A stretch of 64,000 nt of DNA from Molossus alvarezi (GCA_037176705.1 JBAWUJ010000074.1:124001-188000); one strand, 5' to 3'. Counted from the first letter of the stretch, positions 12,540 through 24,621 are shown. Made by a program: numbers and translations. Notes: generated from the sequence alone by a model not told the origin.

Positions 12540-12800
12540 GGTAACCCCCATGTGCGGCAGCTCAGTGACAAGGTTCAGTGATGTCATTGATGACCCAGGC
12601 TCTCTCCGTCTTTCCACTTCACCATCCTCAGCATGCCTGATTTTTATCCTTAGGCTTCCACAGCTTCCGGCATTACATTCTTACTCAGCTGCAATCAAGA
12701 CAAGAAGAAAGGGCACACTTCCTTACCTGTATCCTTTCATCAAAAGCCTTTCTGCCCCCAGCAGCCTTTTTCCTGCATCTCACTGGCCAGGACTACCTTG
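12540..12800. repeat. Diverged interspersed repeat (copy 2 of 3)
   Basis: It shares 'gatgacccaggctctctccg', 'catcctcagcatgcctgatt' and 'ctcactggccaggactac' in the same order with 3,225-3,690. Same unnamed old family. Confidence 0.4.
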
Positions 12801-14990
12801 GGTAGTTTAGACCAACCATGTTTTCATCTCCTGGGGCCAGAGATTGGTTCCACTTCCTTGAGCATGTGGCACACCCCACCCCCCCTCACACAAAATCAGG
12901 GTTCTAAAATCTAAGGAAGAAGGAGGGATGGTGTCAGTTAGGGGCTCAGCCATATCGGCCACAGGTATTTTTACTATCCCCCAGGAAGCCCCAGGCACAT
13001 CACAGGAACCCAGAGGGAGCACCACAGCTGAGCTCCCAGCACTAGGATCAGCTGAGGTGCTGAACAGGCCAGACCCTCCCCGCCAATCTCTGCCCTGCAT
13101 GGTCTCTCTCTGCTCTGCCCTCCTCTCTGCCACACATTCCTCTGCTTATTCATGGCCTCCCCTCCCCCAACCCCTAGCTTCTCCAGCCCCTCTCAGCCTG
13201 TTTCAGGACAAAACCCATCTGTAGCTAGGCTGGGTGGTGGGGTCATGGGTACAGATGGAACAAGGGCAGCAGGTGCTGGGGAGAGGGGCAGTGTTCCTCA
13301 CAAGGGTCTGTGCAAAGGTCAGGTGAGGACAAATGGAGTTGGGGCAAGGTAATGTGGTAGAATATACCTACATGTAAATAAATGCATAATAAAATTGAAG
13401 TGTATTCATGCATTTGAAATAGTGTATTTGGTCCAAATTGAAATAAAAACTCTTCTGACTGGTCCTGTTGTGGTGCCCCCATTGGCTGACAACTGAGAAA
13501 AGGTGTCCCTTCAGTACCCCCTTCCCCACATCCCTGGGACAGGCTCATAAATCGTGCCTAGCAAGAAGGACCTTCTGGGTATGTAGTGAGTGTTATTTGT
13601 GCCCACCCAGGTCCCTTTCTCAGGCCCATATGTCTGGCCCCAGCTGCTAAGGGCTCACAGCTGCCCCCTTTTCTGGAGAACACATCACCCAGAGGTGGAA
13701 GGTTCCCCCTCTGCATCCTGGGCTCCTCACTGCCAATAACTGCCTGATTGTGGTGTGTTGGGCAGGGACTGGGGTGATGAGAAGCCAGGCCCTTGTCCTC
13801 AGGGGCCAGCTCTGCTCAAGTTCCAGAGTCTCCGGGCCTGGCTTTGTCTCCCTGCTGGGAGGGTCTGGCCCACCTCTTACTGCCACCTGAAACATTCCCA
13901 TCCAAGGTCCGCTTGTAGGGCAAGTTAGGTCAGGTATCTAAGGCCTGTCCACTCTGAGATCAGGAGCCCGGGTTCTCCATCTCACAGAGCTTCCCAGGAT
14001 GAGAACAGCGGGCAGGACCCCATCTCCTCCATCTTTCTCCTCCTCCAGTCATTGCACAGAAATAATTAGAGAAGCCACCTACTATACATCCTGCTAGACT
14101 CTGTATGAACAGGTACTAGACACAGCCCCTGATTTCAAAGGGCTTAAGTTCTCATTAGTGAGGCAGACCTACCTATAAAAAGGGAAACAATCATAGCGAA
14201 CAGCATATGCCGAGACCTAATAGTTGGCCCCAGCAAGAAGAGACCAACATGTGTGCACAGAAGGGAGAAGACACAGCAGTCAAGGAGGGCTCCCTGGAGG
14301 AGATGCCAGTCAGTTTAAAGCTTTCATAAGCAGGAAGGAGGCCAGAGGAATGAGCTAGGACTCAGAGGCTCAAGGTATAGATAACCTGGTAAAGTAGAAT
14401 GCTCTGCAAGGAAACAATAGAGGTAAGATGGGAGAGGCTGGCTGCTGCCTGGGGTGGAGGAGCAACAGGGTGGAGGATGAGACCAAAGTTCAAAGCCAGA
14501 GTGATTGGAAGAGGAGGCACAAAAACAGGAAGTCCATTTGTCTTGTCCATTGTAGTCCTCGCTTCCTACCTCCAAGTGCTACCACCACACTGGGCACAAA
14601 GCAGGTGGGCTGCCAGTGTTCACTGAACAGGGTTCTGCATGCGGGTCCCTGCTCCTCAGCCTCCTCCCTGGATCCCGACAGCTCCAAGCAGGAGCAAAGA
14701 CTGAGGGATCCTTCCAGGTCAGCATGACCCCATCCCTAGAGAATCAGGGCAAGAGAAGGCCTTCCCCTTCCATCCCAGAAGGTATTTAATTAGGAGAGCT
14801 AATTTGAGGCCCAGGAGTGAGAGACAGAGGTCCTGGTGCTCATGTGTGTGTGTGAACATGGAGGCTGAGGGTGAACTTCAAGCTTGTGTTCCACAGAAAA
14901 TGAAGCTGCTGGAATTGAGGCGCAGTAGTAGACAAGAGCCAGGGCCCCTGCACTGGACTGGCTGCATCGTCCTCCCTCAGAGACAGGCTC
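12801..14990. other. Non-coding stretch without recognised gene
   Basis: Ordinary GC-rich mammalian sequence. The part at about 14,050-14,290 ('acctactatacatcctgcta', 'ccctgatttcaaagggctta') resembles a decayed L2-type repeat, at low confidence. Open frames in this stretch show no family features. Confidence 0.4.
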
Positions 14991-14994
14991 CAGG

Positions 14995-15292
14995 GGCACA
15001 TGTGTGCATGTGCCCACACATGCCCACTCTCCGGCACATACCAGCACACTCACACACGTACTGCATTTACAGACACCTGCACACACATCCACTCACATGA
15101 TTTCTACACTGACACACATGCACTCAAGTGTAGCTTTGCACACAACCACACTACACACTCACGCACATGTTCACACATTCACATACACACACATTCACAC
15201 ACTCAACATATACTCTCATATATTTTTACACACATGCCCACACGTGAACAAACATTTCCCAGGTACACATTCACATACACACACATGTGCAG
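14995..15292. repeat. Degenerate CA-rich tract
   Basis: About 300 bp of interrupted 'cacac' with 'acatg', 'cattcaca' and 'actcaca' variants. The overlapping His/Thr-rich open frames are products of the repeat. Confidence 0.9.
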
Positions 15293-15714
15293 AAGCAGTC
15301 TTGACCACGGCTCCACACTCAACTCAGATCCCTCTTAACTGTGATGGAATGTTCTGAGCTGTACCCGGGGCCTTTAGCAGAGCTGGCACCATACAAACAC
15401 CCAGGCCCTCAACAAGGTCCTCCCCTACCCCTTGGTTTTTTCAAAAGAAAAATAAACTTCTAAAGCACATGCCATGGTCTCTCTTGCTCCCATGCCTGCA
15501 TGCCCCAGGCTGAGGGAGTTTTCCTCTGAGCTACCATCAGTCCTCTGCAGAATCAGGCCATACAGTCCTCACAGATGAGACGTTCTCAGCACAGCACAGG
15601 TCCCAGGAGAGCCAGAGCCACACCCAGGACTGTATTACATGATAGGGGCAGAGGCTTTGGACATGTGTATAGTGTGTGGGAAATGTCTGCACAGGGCTGT
15701 TGGCCTAGGCTCTG

Positions 15715-15897
15715 AGGGTTCTAACCCAGCTCTGAGTGACTTTGGGCATGTTACTAAACCTCTCTGAGCCTCTGTCTTCTTGTCTGTAAAGGAGGGCAAC
15801 CATGGTTCTAGGTTGTGTGAAGAGTGAGTGAAATTATACATGTAACATGCTTAGCACAGAGTGAGGCACATAGTATGTGCTCAATAAATTTAACATC
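15715..15897 (+). mobile_element. MIR SINE
   Basis: 'gactttgggcatgttactaa', 'cctctctgagcctctgtctt', 'tgtctgtaaaggagggcaac' and 'gtatgtgctcaataaattta' in MIR order, plus orientation. Confidence 0.85.
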
Positions 15898-16004
15898 ATT
15901 GTGGGGGCCAACCCAGCACACCTGGCTTTCCACTCCTCAACCAGAGTTCACTTTTGCCCTGCGGGCCTGGCTCCCTCTGGCCTTCCTTCCCTATATCCAA
16001 ATAA

Positions 16005-16290
16005 GAAGACAGGTTATTAGTATAAATTTGATCAAAATGACACATGGATTAGCATGTACACTGCAAGGTCTAATTCTGTTTACTGTTCTAAGGGAGCATA
16101 CAATTATTACAGGAGCTGGGACAGTGTTTTTAATAACATTTCTTGTTAAGATTTAATTATAGAAAATTGTATTTTCTTAATCACTGAAAACTTAACTGGC
16201 TAGGAAAAGAATCGTGATAATTTTGTTTGCAGTTTATTAAATCCTTAGGATAATCTTTCTCTTACATTTGCTTTTATTATGTGTTGCAGC
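16005..16290. promoter_or_regulatory. AT-rich island, possible conserved non-coding element
   Basis: A roughly 280-bp AT-rich island inside GC-rich flanks, with no repeat landmarks that I recognise. It has several homeodomain-type cores (ATTA/TAAT, for example in 'agatttaattatag') and 'ggctaggaaaagaatcgtga'. This look is common in developmental enhancers, but conservation cannot be judged from one sequence, so the call is only a candidate. Confidence 0.2.
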
Positions 16291-17159
16291 TAAGTGCTTT
16301 TTAACCCTTGGAGCTGTGAGGAGGAAGGTCAAGGGAGGACAGTCCCTGCTTTCCTGTCCCCAGACCCTCCACTCCTGGCAAACTTGGGTGCCAACTGCCC
16401 CATCAACAAGAGCAACGTACAGAGCCCAGTTGCTCTTTTTCCTGCTCAGTAAAAAGAACAGGTGTGCTCTCCTTGTCCAAAGTTGGTGAGATGAGAAACC
16501 ATGCACAGAACACCTGGCTCTCATACCAACCTTTCCTGGAAACCCAGTCCCAGGTATCTCTAAACCATGAAGCCCTGAGAAAAATCACAAAAGTAACATT
16601 GTCACCCGCCTGCATTCACACAGCATTCCTGACCACCTCAGAAGGTCCCGGGCCTAGAGAAGTGGCCTGAAGGTACCGTGGCTCTATGGGTGTCACCTGA
16701 CCCTGGCTGTTCACTCCTGGACAGGGCAGAACTGTGGCTGGAGTTTCATTCCTATAATCAACCTTGCACGAGGCCTCTTTCTTACAGGTGTTAGGAACTG
16801 GGAATTCAGAAATGGACACCACAGAGCCCTGCCCAGGTGTCCACAGGCCCTCCTGCTTCCCTTTCTGCAGCGCTGTGTGTCCATGAGGAGGCACAGGAAG
16901 CAAGGGGGTGCAGAGGGCCTCACACTGAGAAATGGGGTATGTGAAAACCAGAGGCTCAGAGGAGACACAGTCTATCAGTTCTTCCAGGAAACCAGACTCA
17001 GGGGAAAAGATGCAATATTATCAACAACATGAGGAGTGATGCTTATAAAAACCAACGTGAGACGCCAGCCCCAAGGGGATTTATGCTGCGTGGTTACGTA
17101 ACAATTCCTTAGCCAAAGGAAAGCATCTCTGTGAAATCCTGTGATCCCAGAAGAGAATG

Positions 17160-17225
17160 TGGCGTGTGCATGTGTGCATGTGTGTGCATTGGTGTGTGTG
17201 TGTGTTTGTGCATGTATGTGTTGGT
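17160..17225. repeat. TG-rich microsatellite
   Basis: Interrupted 'tgtgtgcatg' and 'gtgtgtgtgtgtg' units. Confidence 0.9.
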
Positions 17226-17679
17226 GAGGCATTTTGACCTCAGAGCCCTATTTCCATCTCTATGCAACCCCATGACTCTCTGAGCCTGGACCATCTCCAC
17301 ACAGATGTAACCTTTCCTCCAGGAAGTGCCACCCTTTCAGTCAACATGTCCCACCTGTGTCTAGCCTAGAGCTCTCCTGCTGCAAATCAAACCTTGATCT
17401 TTTGGGAGGTGGAAGAGGGACAATGAGACAATGAGTGAAATCCCCAGCAGAACAGCCCATCTGACACATCTTGAGGTCTTTCCACTCCCCTCTAAACTCT
17501 GAGACCTCAGCTCTCTTAATGACTCCCAGTGGCCTCTCTGTTCCCTCCATGTTTCTTTGGTGTCTTTGTTTGTCCCTTTAGTGCCTTTGTTCTCTGGAGC
17601 AGGGGAATGCAGGCCTGGCAGCGTTAACCACCCTCCCTCCCCAGAGCAAAGTGCAGGACTTCAAAGAGGCGGCAAGAGA

Positions 17680-17815
17680 GAGATGGATAATAGATGGCTG
17701 GAAGCATGAATGATACATATGCAGATAAATGATGGATAATGGGGCCCGCATGATGTATAGGTGCTGCTGGAGTAATAAATGTGTAGATACATATAGATTG
17801 ATGGAGGGAGACAGT
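17680..17815. repeat. Degenerate GATA/ATGGATA-type tract
   Basis: Scattered 'gatggataa', 'gcagataaatgatggataat' and 'gtagatacatatagattgat' blocks indicate a decayed tetranucleotide repeat. Confidence 0.55.
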
Positions 17816-18139
17816 TTCAGAGACAACAGACACAGGGGCAGCTGGAAAGACTGATCCAGGATCCATGATAGATGCATTGAGGTGAGATAGGGAGATAAGA
17901 AGCAGGACCGGGCCCGGGGAGACAAGATAGAGGAATATACCCAGAAAAGGTCTTCCTGGACACAGGGACTAGAGCAAAAAACAACAGCAACGAATGGACA
18001 CACAGCACCTCGCGTGGACAGACACAGCTGCTGCCCAGGCGTCCATGGTAGGGCGCAGGGTAGAGGAATGAGCTAAAGGAGCTTGGACACATGGGCAGGT
18101 GATGAATGTGCCAAAGATGATGAACAGATGGGCGGGCGC

Positions 18140-18380
18140 ATTGATCTGAGTGCTACTCCTCCCTCCATCTCCCCAACCCGCCCTGCGGGGCTGCTCTTCC
18201 AGGCCCCTGGGTGCTGTGCCTCTGGCGGCCACGCGGGGGCGCTCACGCCGGGGTCCCCATGCGGAGGGGCGGGGAGGGCTGCGGACGCCGGGGTCCTGCA
18301 GGGAGTTTGTTTCCATGAAGGCCAGGCCCATGTGACCCACCACTTCCCCCTCTCCTTGCCTTCATAAATAATGCCCCTGG
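18140..18380. promoter_or_regulatory. CpG-rich patch with CTCF-like motif and TATA-like box
   Basis: CpG density jumps here relative to the flanks ('ggcggccacgcgggggcgct', 'cggggagggctgcggacgcc'). The 19-mer at 18,226-18,244 fits the long CTCF consensus at 15 positions by my alignment, including the GGGGGCGCT end. A 'cataaata' TATA-like box follows at about 18,362. No exon can be assigned. It may be a regulatory site, an insulator or simply a GC-rich accident. Confidence 0.35.
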
Positions 18381-19504
18381 TTGAAAACTCCCCAAGGAAG
18401 AGCAGCAGAAAGAAAGGCTTCTTGCTGGGCTGCTTTCCCCAGAATCCAAGCAAGTCTTTGAAGCCTGCCTTCCAGAGCTGCCCCAGTCAGTCTGTTTGCT
18501 CCTTCTCCCTGTCACTCCCCGGCTTGTCCTTCTTGCTCTGTTTTAAATCACTTCCCTCTCACCACCCCCGCCTCCTCCGCCCCAATCCTCAGGGTCTTTC
18601 CGACCCTAGTTCCTCTCCAGAGCCAGCTGCACAGAGTGGAGAGACAATGAGGGAAGCCATTGTTCTGGAAAGGGCAAGGCAAACTCCTGGGAGAGGGCGG
18701 GAGCTGGAGCAGATAAGACCCTGTATCAGCTAAAGCTGGGATTAAGCCTTGCTGGGTTAAGGGGCCTGTCACAGCTGAGTCAGGCTCAGAGGTCCTGCTT
18801 TTCAGCCCCCAACACACACAAATGGGAATAGAGGCATCCAGGATGGACAGCTGCAGGGGGCCAGCCCCAGCTCAGATCTGTCTCCAGCTTGGCTGGTTCA
18901 CAACTACAGAGGAGACAGGAGGAGCATAAACCCCATCACTGGCTTTGGGAGGGTTAGGGTACTGTCACTGCTGGAACAAGGGCCCTTGCCCAAACTCATG
19001 GTCTCCTTGTGTCTGCTGGATGTCCAAGCACATTCTCAAGCCCTCCAGAGGAGCGAACTCCGTGGCCTCCAAGGCATGCTTTCACAGTTCGTTCCAGCAA
19101 CTGCTCATTACCCTAACCAGGGCCCCTGAAAACACACAGCCTCGGAGAGCCCTCTGCAGAGAGGTCACCCAGGGCAGCACAGAGAGGTTAAGTGACTAGC
19201 TCAGTGCACCACAGCCTGGAAGCTGCAGGGTTGTAACCACCATCAACCCAGGGAATTCTCAGTCCTGAATAGTTAGGGAAAGCAGTTAGGGAAAGCAACC
19301 AGGGAGGAAGAATGTGAGATACTCTGAGAAACAGGGTTGGGGGGCATTTTTCATGCACTGGTTTCCCTTGCAAACAGTGGCTGAGTCCCCTCCCCAGCTT
19401 CACACACACCTCCAGTTCAGTGTGCTTGTGAGTAAAAACATAATCTGGCTACTTTGCCTCTGCCCAAAAGTGACACCAAAACTGTCTTTAAGAAGCAGTG
19501 GGTC

Positions 19505-19764
19505 ACTCTGGCCAGTTTAGCTCAGCGGTTATAGCATCGACCTGTGCACCAGAGAGGCCTGGGTTCAGTTCCTGCTAATACAGACCTCAGTTGTGGTTCG
19601 TCCCTGGCCCTGATTGGGGTTGTACGGGTGGCAGCCAGTTGATGTGTCTCTCTCATGTCGATGTTTCTCTCTCTCTTCCTCCCTCTCCCCCTCCCACTCT
19701 ATCTGAAGATAAATGCAAAAAAAAAAAAAAAAAAGTCCTCGGGTGAAGATAATAAATTTTTAAA
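19505..19764 (+). mobile_element. VES-type SINE
   Basis: Head 'ctctggccagtttagctcag', 'tgtgcaccagagaggcctgg', the 'tctctctcatgtcgatgttt' segment, a pyrimidine tract and an A18 run. Perfect 15-bp flanking repeats 'aagaagcagtgggtc' lie at 19,490-19,504 and 19,765-19,779. Confidence 0.93.
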
Positions 19765-19779
19765 AAGAAGCAGTGGGTC

Positions 19780-19864
19780 TCCCTCCCTCCCTCCTTCCCT
19801 TCCTCCCACTCTATCTGAAGAAAAATGAAAAAATATCAGCAGGTGAGGATTTTTTAAAAAAGAA
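19780..19864 (+). mobile_element. Partial second VES tail abutting the first
   Basis: A second pyrimidine tract plus 'ccactctatctgaagaaaaa', 'atatcagcaggtgaggattt' and an A-rich end repeats the last third of the neighbouring SINE. It is followed by a third copy of the target word ('agaagcagtgg'). This is either a 5'-truncated second insertion into the first target duplication or a tandem duplication of the 3' end. Confidence 0.75.
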
Positions 19865-21790
19865 GAAGCAGTGGAGTTGTCCAGGATTGGCCAGAGGTTA
19901 AAGGGGTGGGGGATTCCCGGCAGAAGGGGCCACATAGCACAGGCAGAGTGGCCTGGGGGGTGAGGGGAGCAGAGCCACTGTGGTCCTGGGCTGAAGCTTG
20001 AGCAGGAGCAGAAAGAACTGCAAAAGAAAGAGGCAGGGCTGGGATTCCAGAGTCTTGTTCTCCATCTAAGACGTTTGCAGGAGGGACCAAAGGAGGAACA
20101 GGTTCCGGTCTGTAATGTGGAGGGTGGATTGGAGGCGGTGGGTATGGAGACCAGGCAGCCAGTTGAGAGGCTACTGTAACAGTCCACGGGGGGGGGGGTA
20201 ATGCAAAACAACTCTGGGTTCTGGGGTGGCTGGGGTTGGGGGCAGTGAGTCAAGAAATATTTTGGAGGTCAAAGCATCAGGACCTAAAAGGTTGGGGACA
20301 GAGAGAGAAGCTTGAAGTCAAGGCTGAGTCCTGGGTGTCGGGCCTAGGTGTGGGTGAATGGCAGTGGCACCCTCTGAGAGGTCACATGGGGGGAATAGCA
20401 GGCTTGGGGGAGATGTCCAGTTTGGAGCATGTTGCATCTGAGGTGCCTGATGGTGCAGAGATCGACTGTCCAGGGGTAGTTGGATATTCTGGCCTGAGCC
20501 CTGTGAGTGAAGGCTGGATGGACCAGCAATATCTGTGGTGGCTGAAGTCCAAGGGGAAGTGGGGGTGACTGATGGGGGAGAGAGAAGAGCAGAAGCCCAG
20601 GCCAGAGGGGCCAGGAAGGAATTGTCTGAGAAGGAAGCAGATAGAGGGGAGGGGAGGGGCTGGTGAAGGAAGGAGGGAGGGAGAGGTGCCAGGTCAGATG
20701 CAGCAGGAAGTGCCAGTGACAGACACACTGAGTGACCTGTGGACTTGGCTCCGAGCATCTTATTCAAAATCAGGGTCTAACAGGAAACTCAGGGAACATT
20801 CAACCTGAGTAGTTCAGAGTTTAATAAAGGCATGGACAAGGTGCAAAGGTGTGGGGAGGGTGTAGGAAAACCAACTGTGGGTCGTGAAGTTCCAGGGCTG
20901 GTGACAGGGAAGCCAGGCCCAGGACACCTGGAGGGAAAGCCATGTGGAGTGGCTACTGGACAGGAGCTGTAGCTTGTGTGGAGGGACAGAGCAGGCCACC
21001 CCTGCAGCTCCACAGGGAGCATGGCGAAAGATTAACACCTCAGCCTCCCTCTCCTACCTCCCTCTATCTCCTGTGAGTGTCCCCATTGGTATGACCCAAC
21101 CTGAAGCCAGGGTGCAGGGAGCCTGGGCCATTCCACCCACAGAGGTCAGCCCTGGAGCCTCACTGATCATTAGGTTGCACTGCCTTGGTGAGCAAACAGA
21201 TGGTGCACTGACCCATGTAACATGGGCCCCTATCGTTCCTTGCTCTCAGCTCTGCTTCTCTTGCCTGACCCCCCATTCCTTCAGGAAGGGGTAGCTCTGC
21301 TCCTAATGTCACCCCAAAGGGAGAAGACACTGTTCCCTGCTAGTTCCAGCAGCAAAATCCAGGGCAAAGTATCTGAGCTGCCTGGCCCAGGTCACATCCG
21401 CATCGCAGAACCAGTCACTCTGCCTGGGTAGGAAAGAGGAAAATTGTGCTGGCCAGCAGCCAGGCCAGGAGCACTCAGACAGAGAAGAGGTGGCAACTGC
21501 TGGGAAGAGGAGGCTCGTGATTAATGGTGGGACTGTAATGAGGAAGCAAGCTGGGACCAAGATATGGCCCTTCGTGTTTCTACATGAAACAGGAGGTGGG
21601 AAGGCAGCAGAGGGGAAGCTTTTCTTCTTTGCCTACTGCTGGGCATGTACCAAAAGTACACAGAGATTTGTACTCACGCACACCCATAAACACACATGCT
21701 TGCATATATAGAATTATAAAGATATAGGCAGATACACATGCCTATACAAACACGTACACTTTACACTCATGTACAGACTTATACACAGTC
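19865..21790. other. GC-rich non-coding stretch, no gene recognised
   Basis: It contains a G10-type run near 20,189 and G-rich clusters around 20,645-20,695 that could form quadruplexes. Open frames on both strands carry no recognisable protein family. Confidence 0.4.
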
Positions 21791-21799
21791 ACCAACATA

Positions 21800-22090
21800 T
21801 ACACTGTATTGTCAGGATAGGCCAGGATATGTTTCACTAACAAACAACTTCAAAACATCAGTGGTTCACACTGCTTATCCATCACAGCCTCTGCTCATCC
21901 TAGTCGCTCTAGGATCACCACTGATGGAGAAGCCATCAGCTCAAACCTTGCTGGTCACTGTGCCAGAGGAAAAGGTGACCTCTGAGAGGTCTCATACTGC
22001 TGATTAGATCCTTCCCAGAGTGACATTTTCTCTTCTGTTCATAGGCCAGAACTGGTCACATGGCGCCACCCAGGGAAGCCAGAGACCCAG
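21800..22090. repeat. Diverged interspersed repeat (copy 3 of 3)
   Basis: 'aggccagaactggtcacatg' and 'tcctagtcgctctaggatca' echo the landmarks of 3,225-3,690. Low-confidence member of the same old family. Confidence 0.35.
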
Positions 22091-22609
22091 AACTTTTTAG
22101 CAAGTAGTGATGAGCACAGCTAACAAAGGTGTGTGCTCACGCACTCAGCCCTCTTTGCATGGCTTCCTCATTTTATGCTTTTATATCTCAGACTCCTAAC
22201 AACTCCGCGATCCTAGCAATTAGAATCAAAATTTCTCTGCCAGGAGTTAGAGGTCATTGTAACTTCCCTCCCTGCTTATTTCAGGATTCTTCTGCTGCCC
22301 CCAGCTTCCCCACCTGGGCCCCACCATCCATCTCCCCCCATCCTCACTCTCCCTTGACTCCCCTGCCCCATGCTTCTTTCCTCCTCCCGCAGGGAGAAAA
22401 TTGACAACTGCACGTTTATCCAGTGCTACTTCACACTGACACCCCACCGCTTGCTTGAGTTCCTCGCTCCCTCCCTTTCTTCCTTCAGCCATTGCTTCAG
22501 AGTTGGCTAAGAGTGAGCCGCACAGAGGGCAGGCTTCTGGGGCAGGACACTGTGAGGAGAGGCCCAGGGGGCCTGGGGTAAAGGGACAGCAGGTGAACAC
22601 AAACAAGGA

Positions 22610-22835
22610 CCTGAGGGGACCTGAGATGCAGAGAAACAGACACCAACGGACAGAGGGAGAAAATGGGGCAGAGAGAAGCAGAGACACAGCCAGCAACAGG
22701 GGCAGATGGAAAGAGACACAGATTGACAGAGACAAAAACAGAGATAGAAGTAGGTGGAAACAGAGATACAGAGACTGTGCAGAGAGACAGATGAATGCAG
22801 AAAAGAGCAAAGAAACAGAAAAGAATGTTGAGCTC
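22610..22835. repeat. Purine-rich degenerate GAGACA-type tract
   Basis: A strand-asymmetric run of 'gagacacag', 'cagagacaaaaacagagata' and 'cagagatacagagactg' blocks. The 225-residue and 149-residue open frames across it are low-complexity artefacts. Confidence 0.8.
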
Positions 22836-22863
22836 CAGGGTGAAGGCAGGGGTGTGTCCAGGC

Positions 22864-22893
<30 letters not shown>
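22864..22893. repeat. (TG)15 microsatellite
   Basis: An uninterrupted TG run of about fifteen units at the end of the purine-rich tract. Confidence 0.95.
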
Positions 22894-22895
<2 letters not shown>

Positions 22896-22974
22896 ACCAT
22901 ATAGCTCTGGGTTTTGAGACCCATTATTTTTCATTGACAACAGGTGTTGAGATATCTTTAAAGATAAAGAGAAG

Positions 22975-23230
22975 AGCTCTGGCCAGTTTGGCTCAGCAAT
23001 TAGAGCTTCAGCCTGCAGATCAAAGGGTCACATGTTTGATTCCCGGTCAAGGACATGTACCTGGGTTGCAGGTTCAATCCCCAGCCCCAGTCAGGGTTGT
23101 GTGGGAAGCAACCAGTCAATGTGTCTCTCTCACATCAATGTTTCTCTCTCTCTCCCTCCCTCCCTCCTTTCCACTGTCTCTAAAACTTAATGGAAAAATA
23201 TCTTCAGGTGAAGATTAACAACAACAAAAG
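22975..23230 (+). mobile_element. VES-type SINE
   Basis: Head 'ctctggccagtttggctcag', two tandem 'gattcccggtcaaggacatg'-like and 'caatccccagccccagtcag' segments, 'tctctctcacatcaatgttt' and an A-rich tail. Flanking repeats 'aagataaagagaag' and 'aagataaggagaag' lie at 22,961-22,974 and 23,231-23,244. Confidence 0.93.
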
Positions 23231-24174
23231 AAGATAAGGAGAAGATGTGGCCTTTTTCAAGCAAGTGGCCGGGGTCTGAGACCAGGCATGAGCGTGGGGG
23301 ACTGTCCAGGGTTTCCTTGGAGGTTTCTAGTGCTGAGTGCTGGGCTCAGGAGCACTGGCGCTGTCACTTGGAGGAGCATTCTGGGCTGTGTCTACCCCAC
23401 CTCGGCCTTCTGCTTTGCTGTACTATGAGGCATGTGGCAGGGTGAGAGCTCCTGGAGGGAGGACAGAGCTGGGGTGGGGGAGGAGCCTGGCAGAGGGGTC
23501 TCAGGCTGAAAACAGAGGCAGACATCTGTCTTCAGGGAGCCCTGGGTCTGAGTAGAAGCCAAGTCCATCCACCAAATGACTATGGAACCTGTACCAGTTT
23601 CCGTGCCAGGCCCTGGAGACCCCGTGGAAGACAATCACCACGTGCTAGGTTTTAGTCTAGTAGAGCAGACAGACTACAAATAAAGTGCAAATATAATATG
23701 ACAAATCGGGTCAAATGCTACAAAGGAAGAGTTTCATCTGTGAGGAAATGACAGGATGGGGTGTCTTTAAAGCGGGTGCTCAGGAAAGTCTCCCCAAGTG
23801 AGGGATATTGTGACCAAGACCTTCCTGATGAGGAGGAGAAGACCAAGAGGGAACATGTGTGTGGCGAAGGTGGGAGTGGGGAAAAAGGGCCCCAGGGGAC
23901 AGAACAGCACACCAAGCTGGGCACTAACATCAAGCCCTAAGGAGGGCCAGTGTGGCAGGAGCAGTGAGCCAGCAGTGTCTGGGGTGAGACTGGCCAGGGG
24001 TGCAGGAACCTGCAGGGCAAGCCCTCGGTGGAGCGTGGGTTTTACTCTAAGGACAATAAAAGAAATATGAATGGTACCCACCCTTTCATGCACTGACACG
24101 TGTTAGGCATCGCACTTGGGGCTGACACCCAGCCAAGGTGTTGGGATAAATGTAAGAGGACATGGAGCTGAGAA

Positions 24175-24428
24175 AGCGAGCACATCCGATCGCATCACTC
24201 CTGTGCTCAGCTCCCATCAGTGACCCCCGCCTCCCTCAGGAAAACATTCTGACTCCTTAGCAGAGCTGCTCCCCCACCCTGCCCCTACCTCCTCCCCATC
24301 TCCTCAAAGGCTGCCATGCCTCTGTCTCAGACAATGTCCCCGCCATTGCACATGTGGCTTCTGCCTGGAACCCCTCCCACTGCTGTCCCTCCACCTGCCT
24401 GAGTCCTTCAAGGCTCAGATCCCATTTC
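24175..24428 (+). mobile_element. L2 fragment interrupted by a SINE
   Basis: 'cgcatcactcctgtgctcag', 'ctgcctggaacccctcccac' and 'gagtccttcaaggctcagat' are L2 3'-region landmarks in plus orientation. The VES copy at 24,429-24,621 interrupts it. Confidence 0.65.
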
Positions 24429-24621
24429 TTTTTTTTTAAATGTTAATCCTAATCCACACCTGAGGATATTTTTTCCATTGATTTTTAGAGAGAGTGAAAG
24501 GGATAGGGCAGGGGGAGAGGGAGAGAGGGAGAAACATCAACGTGAGAGACATTGATTGGTTGCCTCCTGCATGTACATGCCGAGACCTTTTGCGCTAAGC
24601 ATGGAGTCATGCTGGCCAGGG
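24429..24621 (-). mobile_element. VES-type SINE, head-truncated
   Basis: Poly-T, then 'cacctgaggatattttttcc', 'gagagtgaaagggatagggc', 'aacatcaacgtgagagacat' and 'gctggccagggc' read as a minus-strand VES. The tRNA-like part is shortened. A short duplication 'cccatttc' lies on both sides. Confidence 0.82.

Noticed and set aside
15000..15357. His/Thr-rich open frames of 112 and 117 codons
   Set aside because: They are translations of the CA-rich simple repeat in different frames.
17969..18453. Minus-strand frames of 124 and 126 codons over the CpG-rich patch as an exon
   Set aside because: GC-rich DNA lacks stops by chance; the frames overlap each other and show no family resemblance.
22247..22924. 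225-codon open frame on the minus strand
   Set aside because: It lies antisense to a degenerate purine-rich tract and a TG microsatellite. The product is low-complexity Ser/Leu/Cys text with no domain.
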